A DNA stretch of 6,692 bases from an uncultured Lachnospiraceae bacterium (lineage in GTDB: Bacteria > Bacillota > Clostridia > Lachnospirales > Lachnospiraceae): NCBI GenBank assembly GCA_900313435.1, contig OMRF01000154.1:1-6692 (forward strand). The letters are read 5' to 3'. Within the stretch, counting starts at the first letter, position 1. The number at the start of each line of letters is the position of its first letter. The position numbers and the translations under genes are program-made. This document shows positions 5,493 to 6,692 of the stretch, in pieces. The notes under the pieces are model-generated. The model had not been told where the DNA came from. It saw only the letters and a program-made list of their open reading frames with translations, and made no database searches.

Positions 5493-6364
5493 TGCATAAG
5501 TATTTACGAGCCGTAGGCTTTTCCAAGATAGATAATAAAAAAGAACTTAAGGATATGCTCAATGATGTGATATCCAGTCCCAACAGAAAGGACTACGTTG
5601 AGACCGGAAACTCCATCATGGTCGAGTATTCCAAGAACTATTGTCCTTCGTGTGGGATAACTCTTCGCGGAGAGTATGATGATGAGAATAATCTTACTCT
5701 TGATTTTTATTACCCGTTCGCATCGGGTGTGGAAGTGTCAACAACGGAGGAGCTTTGCATAGAGCGTCATGCCGATAAGGAATCCTTTGCTGCGATGTGC
5801 GAAGACTGCCGTCTCGGTGCGACCATCATATACTACGTACAGAACGGCATGGCAGTCATGAGGAAGATGTCGGAGACTGGAAAAGATCAGCTCCAGGCAT
5901 CGACATTCCTGTCAGCATTGTCACTCGGCGGCACGATAATGCTTCCGATCAAGAAGGACAGAAAGCAGCAGGAAAAACTGGACAAGGCTTTTGCGGACAG
6001 GAGCAAGCGCATGTTCGCTGCCAGAAAAGGCGACGAAGAAGCGATCGAACAACTGACGCTCGAAGATATCGATACATACAGTTCAGTATCAAAGAGGATC
6101 ATGACGGAGGATGTATTTTCGATCGTGGATACGTACTTTATGCCCAACGGAGTTGAATGCGACCACTATTCCGTTCTCGGTCTGATCACCGGTTTTACGC
6201 TTGAGACCAACGCACTTACATCCGAAAAAGTATACTGCTTCACGCTCGAGTGTAACGGCATACCTATAACCACATGCATCAATGAAAAAGATGTACTCGG
6301 CGAGCCGCAGATCGGTCGCCGCTTTAGAGGAAACATCTGGCTTCAGGGTGAAGTCAGAATGTAA
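5492..6364 (+). CDS. DUF3881 family protein with two CxxC pairs
   Basis: A 290-residue soluble protein that I recognise from memory as DUF3881, a family of unknown function in Lachnospiraceae. Typical stretches are MHKYLRAVGFSKI at the start, LRGEYD (58-63), IERHADKES (90-98), AARKGDEEAIEQLTLEDIDTYS (176-197), EDVFSIVDTYFMPNGVECDHYSVLG (206-230) and GRRFRGNIWLQG (275-286). Unusually, there are two CxxC pairs, Cys51-Pro-Ser-Cys54 and Cys103-Glu-Asp-Cys106, a pattern that could bind zinc. I recall the family as lacking three of these four cysteines, but this is memory, not a search. The ATG overlaps the HD-GYP stop by 1 nt (TAATG), with AAGGAG at 5481-5486 inside the upstream gene, so translation is coupled. 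No clear terminator follows. Confidence 0.85.
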   Translation: MHKYLRAVGFSKIDNKKELKDMLNDVISSPNRKDYVETGNSIMVEYSKNYCPSCGITLRGEYDDENNLTLDFYYPFASGVEVSTTEELCIERHADKESFAAMCEDCRLGATIIYYVQNGMAVMRKMSETGKDQLQASTFLSALSLGGTIMLPIKKDRKQQEKLDKAFADRSKRMFAARKGDEEAIEQLTLEDIDTYSSVSKRIMTEDVFSIVDTYFMPNGVECDHYSVLGLITGFTLETNALTSEKVYCFTLECNGIPITTCINEKDVLGEPQIGRRFRGNIWLQGEVRM

Positions 6365-6372
6365 GATCGTCA

Positions 6373-6402
6373 TTGTAAGCAGACCGCAATCTGTGATACA
6401 AT
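6373..6402 (+). promoter_or_regulatory. Promoter of the tRNA-Arg gene
   Basis: TTGTAA (6373-6378), an 18-bp spacer and TACAAT (6397-6402), with an extended -10 TG at 6394-6395. The start would fall near 6409, about 9 nt before the mature tRNA 5' end. The tRNA can therefore be transcribed independently of the upstream operon. Confidence 0.6.
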
Positions 6403-6417
6403 ATATATTTGTAATCG

Positions 6418-6491
6418 GTCCACGTAGCTCAGCTGGATAGAGCACTCGCCTCCTAAGCGAGGGGTCGGAGGTTCGAATCCTCTCGCGGACG
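6418..6491 (+). tRNA. tRNA-Arg (anticodon CCU, reads AGG)
   Basis: A 74-nt cloverleaf. The acceptor stem is 6418-6424 with 6484-6490, and the discriminator is G6491. The D stem is GCTC/GAGC (6427-6430, 6440-6443) with GG in the loop. The anticodon stem CTCGC/GCGAG (6445-6449, 6457-6461) holds the loop CTCCTAA with anticodon CCT at 6452-6454. The variable loop is 5 nt (6462-6466). The T stem 6467-6471/6479-6483 closes the loop TTCGAAT. The 3' CCA is not encoded. One acceptor pair is mismatched, A6422 against C6486 (position 5-68), where the usual gene has a G-C pair. All invariant positions that I checked are present. Confidence 0.95.
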
Positions 6492-6495
6492 TTTT

Positions 6496-6520
6496 GAGGA
6501 GCCTGTCCGGGCTCCTCTTT
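6496..6520 (+). terminator. Terminator after tRNA-Arg
   Basis: GAGGAGCC (6496-6503) pairs with GGCTCCTC (6510-6517), with a further U-G pair inside and the loop GTCC, followed by TTT. The stem is strong and the U-run short. It begins 5 nt after the tRNA. Confidence 0.75.
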
Positions 6521-6526
6521 GCATGT

Positions 6527-6561
6527 GAGGCGCTCTTTGATCACATCAAGTCGCCTTTTAT
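6527..6561 (+). terminator. Weak second terminator-like hairpin
   Basis: AGGCG (6528-6532) pairs with CGCCT (6552-6556). An inner stem of TTTGA with TCAAG (6536-6540 with 6546-6550, one U-G pair) continues it past a small internal loop. TTTAT follows. It could back up the tRNA terminator. GTGAGGC at 6525-6531 can instead pair with GCCTCAC at 6587-6593, so alternative folds exist. Confidence 0.35.
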
Positions 6562-6579
6562 CTGTCAAGGAGAATAACT

Positions 6580-6600
6580 ATGTTAAGCCTCACTGATTGA
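6580..6600 (+). CDS. Possible hexapeptide leader ORF
   Basis: ATG 6580 to TGA 6598 encodes MLSLTD. AAGGAG (6567-6572) lies 7 nt upstream, an excellent ribosome site. The stop sits inside a small hairpin, CTCA/TGAG (6589-6592, 6598-6601), followed by six T residues (6602-6607), like a leader-peptide attenuator ahead of the gene that starts at 6681. No obvious promoter for it is seen. It could instead be the remains of a decayed gene. Confidence 0.25.
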   Translation: MLSLTD

Positions 6601-6608
6601 GTTTTTTA
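6589..6608 (+). terminator. Short hairpin with six-T run
   Basis: CTCA (6589-6592) pairs with TGAG (6598-6601) around CTGAT, followed by TTTTTTA. A four-pair stem is weak alone. It overlaps the end of the hexapeptide ORF, and its left arm is shared with the alternative pairing to 6525-6531. Confidence 0.3.
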
Positions 6609-6623
6609 TCCTCTTGTTATGTA

Positions 6624-6651
6624 TTGATTATTATAGTTTTACCATTATAGA
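6624..6651 (+). promoter_or_regulatory. Probable promoter of the gene starting at 6681
   Basis: TTGATT (6624-6629), 16 bp, then TATAGA (6646-6651). Another possible -10 is TAAAAT (6657-6662), which lacks a good -35. The region is AT-rich and lies directly ahead of a strong ribosome site. The -10 sits in the centre of a palindrome. Confidence 0.45.
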
Positions 6652-6661
6652 TATGGTAAAA
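6637..6661. promoter_or_regulatory. Operator-like palindrome over the promoter
   Basis: TTTTACCAT (6637-6645) and ATGGTAAAA (6653-6661) are perfect 9-bp inverted arms around TATAGAT. The palindrome covers the predicted -10, so a dimeric repressor bound here would block transcription of the following gene. This could be autoregulation if that gene encodes a regulator, but the family cannot be told from the sequence. Confidence 0.55.
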
Positions 6662-6680
6662 TATATACGGAGGATTTGTT

Positions 6681-6692
6681 ATGATTTGCGTA
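6681..6692 (+). CDS. Start of a gene cut off by the window end
   Basis: ATG at 6681 with GGAGGA (6669-6674) 6 nt upstream; only MICV is visible. The ribosome site, upstream promoter and operator-like palindrome make a real gene start likely. Four residues do not allow any product call. Confidence 0.5.

Noticed and set aside
5797..6156. 119-codon + strand frame inside the DUF3881 gene
   Set aside because: Shadow frame of a well-supported gene; composition is rich in Arg, Asp and His and no ribosome site is seen.
6089..6568. Long open frame on the - strand across the tRNA with the peptide RIRTSDPSLRRRVLYPAEL
   Set aside because: This is the well-known false translation of the antisense of a tRNA gene; the rest overlaps the DUF3881 gene in the wrong strand.

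Overview
This window looks like an origin-proximal chromosomal segment of a Clostridia-type Firmicute, most likely a Lachnospiraceae member (Butyrivibrio/Roseburia-like). The reasons are the gene order mnmG-rsmG-parS-parA-parB, perfect Firmicute-type parS sites, a DUF4446 gene straight after parB, and a gene that I recognise from memory as DUF3881, a family I associate with Lachnospiraceae. Base composition is moderately AT-rich and almost everything is on the + strand. The genus is inference.

Layout: 1-370 is the 3' end of mnmG (tRNA wobble-uridine modification). It is followed after 2 nt by rsmG (16S rRNA G527 methyltransferase), then by an uncharacterised acidic coiled-coil protein (1089-1808). 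The 270-nt gap 1809-2078 holds two perfect parS sites inside a short direct duplication, a degenerate third half-site, an extended -10 promoter, an inverted repeat over the start site and a possible structured leader. parA (2079-2846) and parB (2878-3753) follow. Then come two strong hairpins without U-tracts, a membrane-anchored DUF4446 protein (3857-4384), another hairpin, an HD-GYP-type protein (4434-5492) and a DUF3881 protein (5492-6364, overlapping by 1 nt). A separately promoted tRNA-Arg(CCU) (6418-6491) with a terminator follows. The last 170 nt contain a hexapeptide mini-ORF with a good Shine-Dalgarno sequence, a 9-bp-arm operator-like palindrome and the first four codons of a further gene.

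How the parts fit: ParB would load on parS and ParA would respond to it, giving origin segregation. mnmG and rsmG maintain translation. The downstream DUF4446, HD-GYP and DUF3881 genes are probably co-transcribed with parAB, but their roles are not established by the sequence.

Most notable anomaly: the ParA reads cleanly and keeps its Walker A motif, switch Asp40 and DNA-binding arginines, but its Walker B motif, normally I-D-C-P-P, reads I-A-C-H-T. The Mg2+-coordinating aspartate and both prolines are gone. Other items worth a look are a four-cysteine pattern in the DUF3881 protein, altered HD-GYP signature residues, a Gln-to-Phe change in ParB box I, an A-C mismatch in the tRNA acceptor stem, and a small overlapping upstream ORF that may control the HD-GYP gene. 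I found no convincing wholly new multi-gene system.
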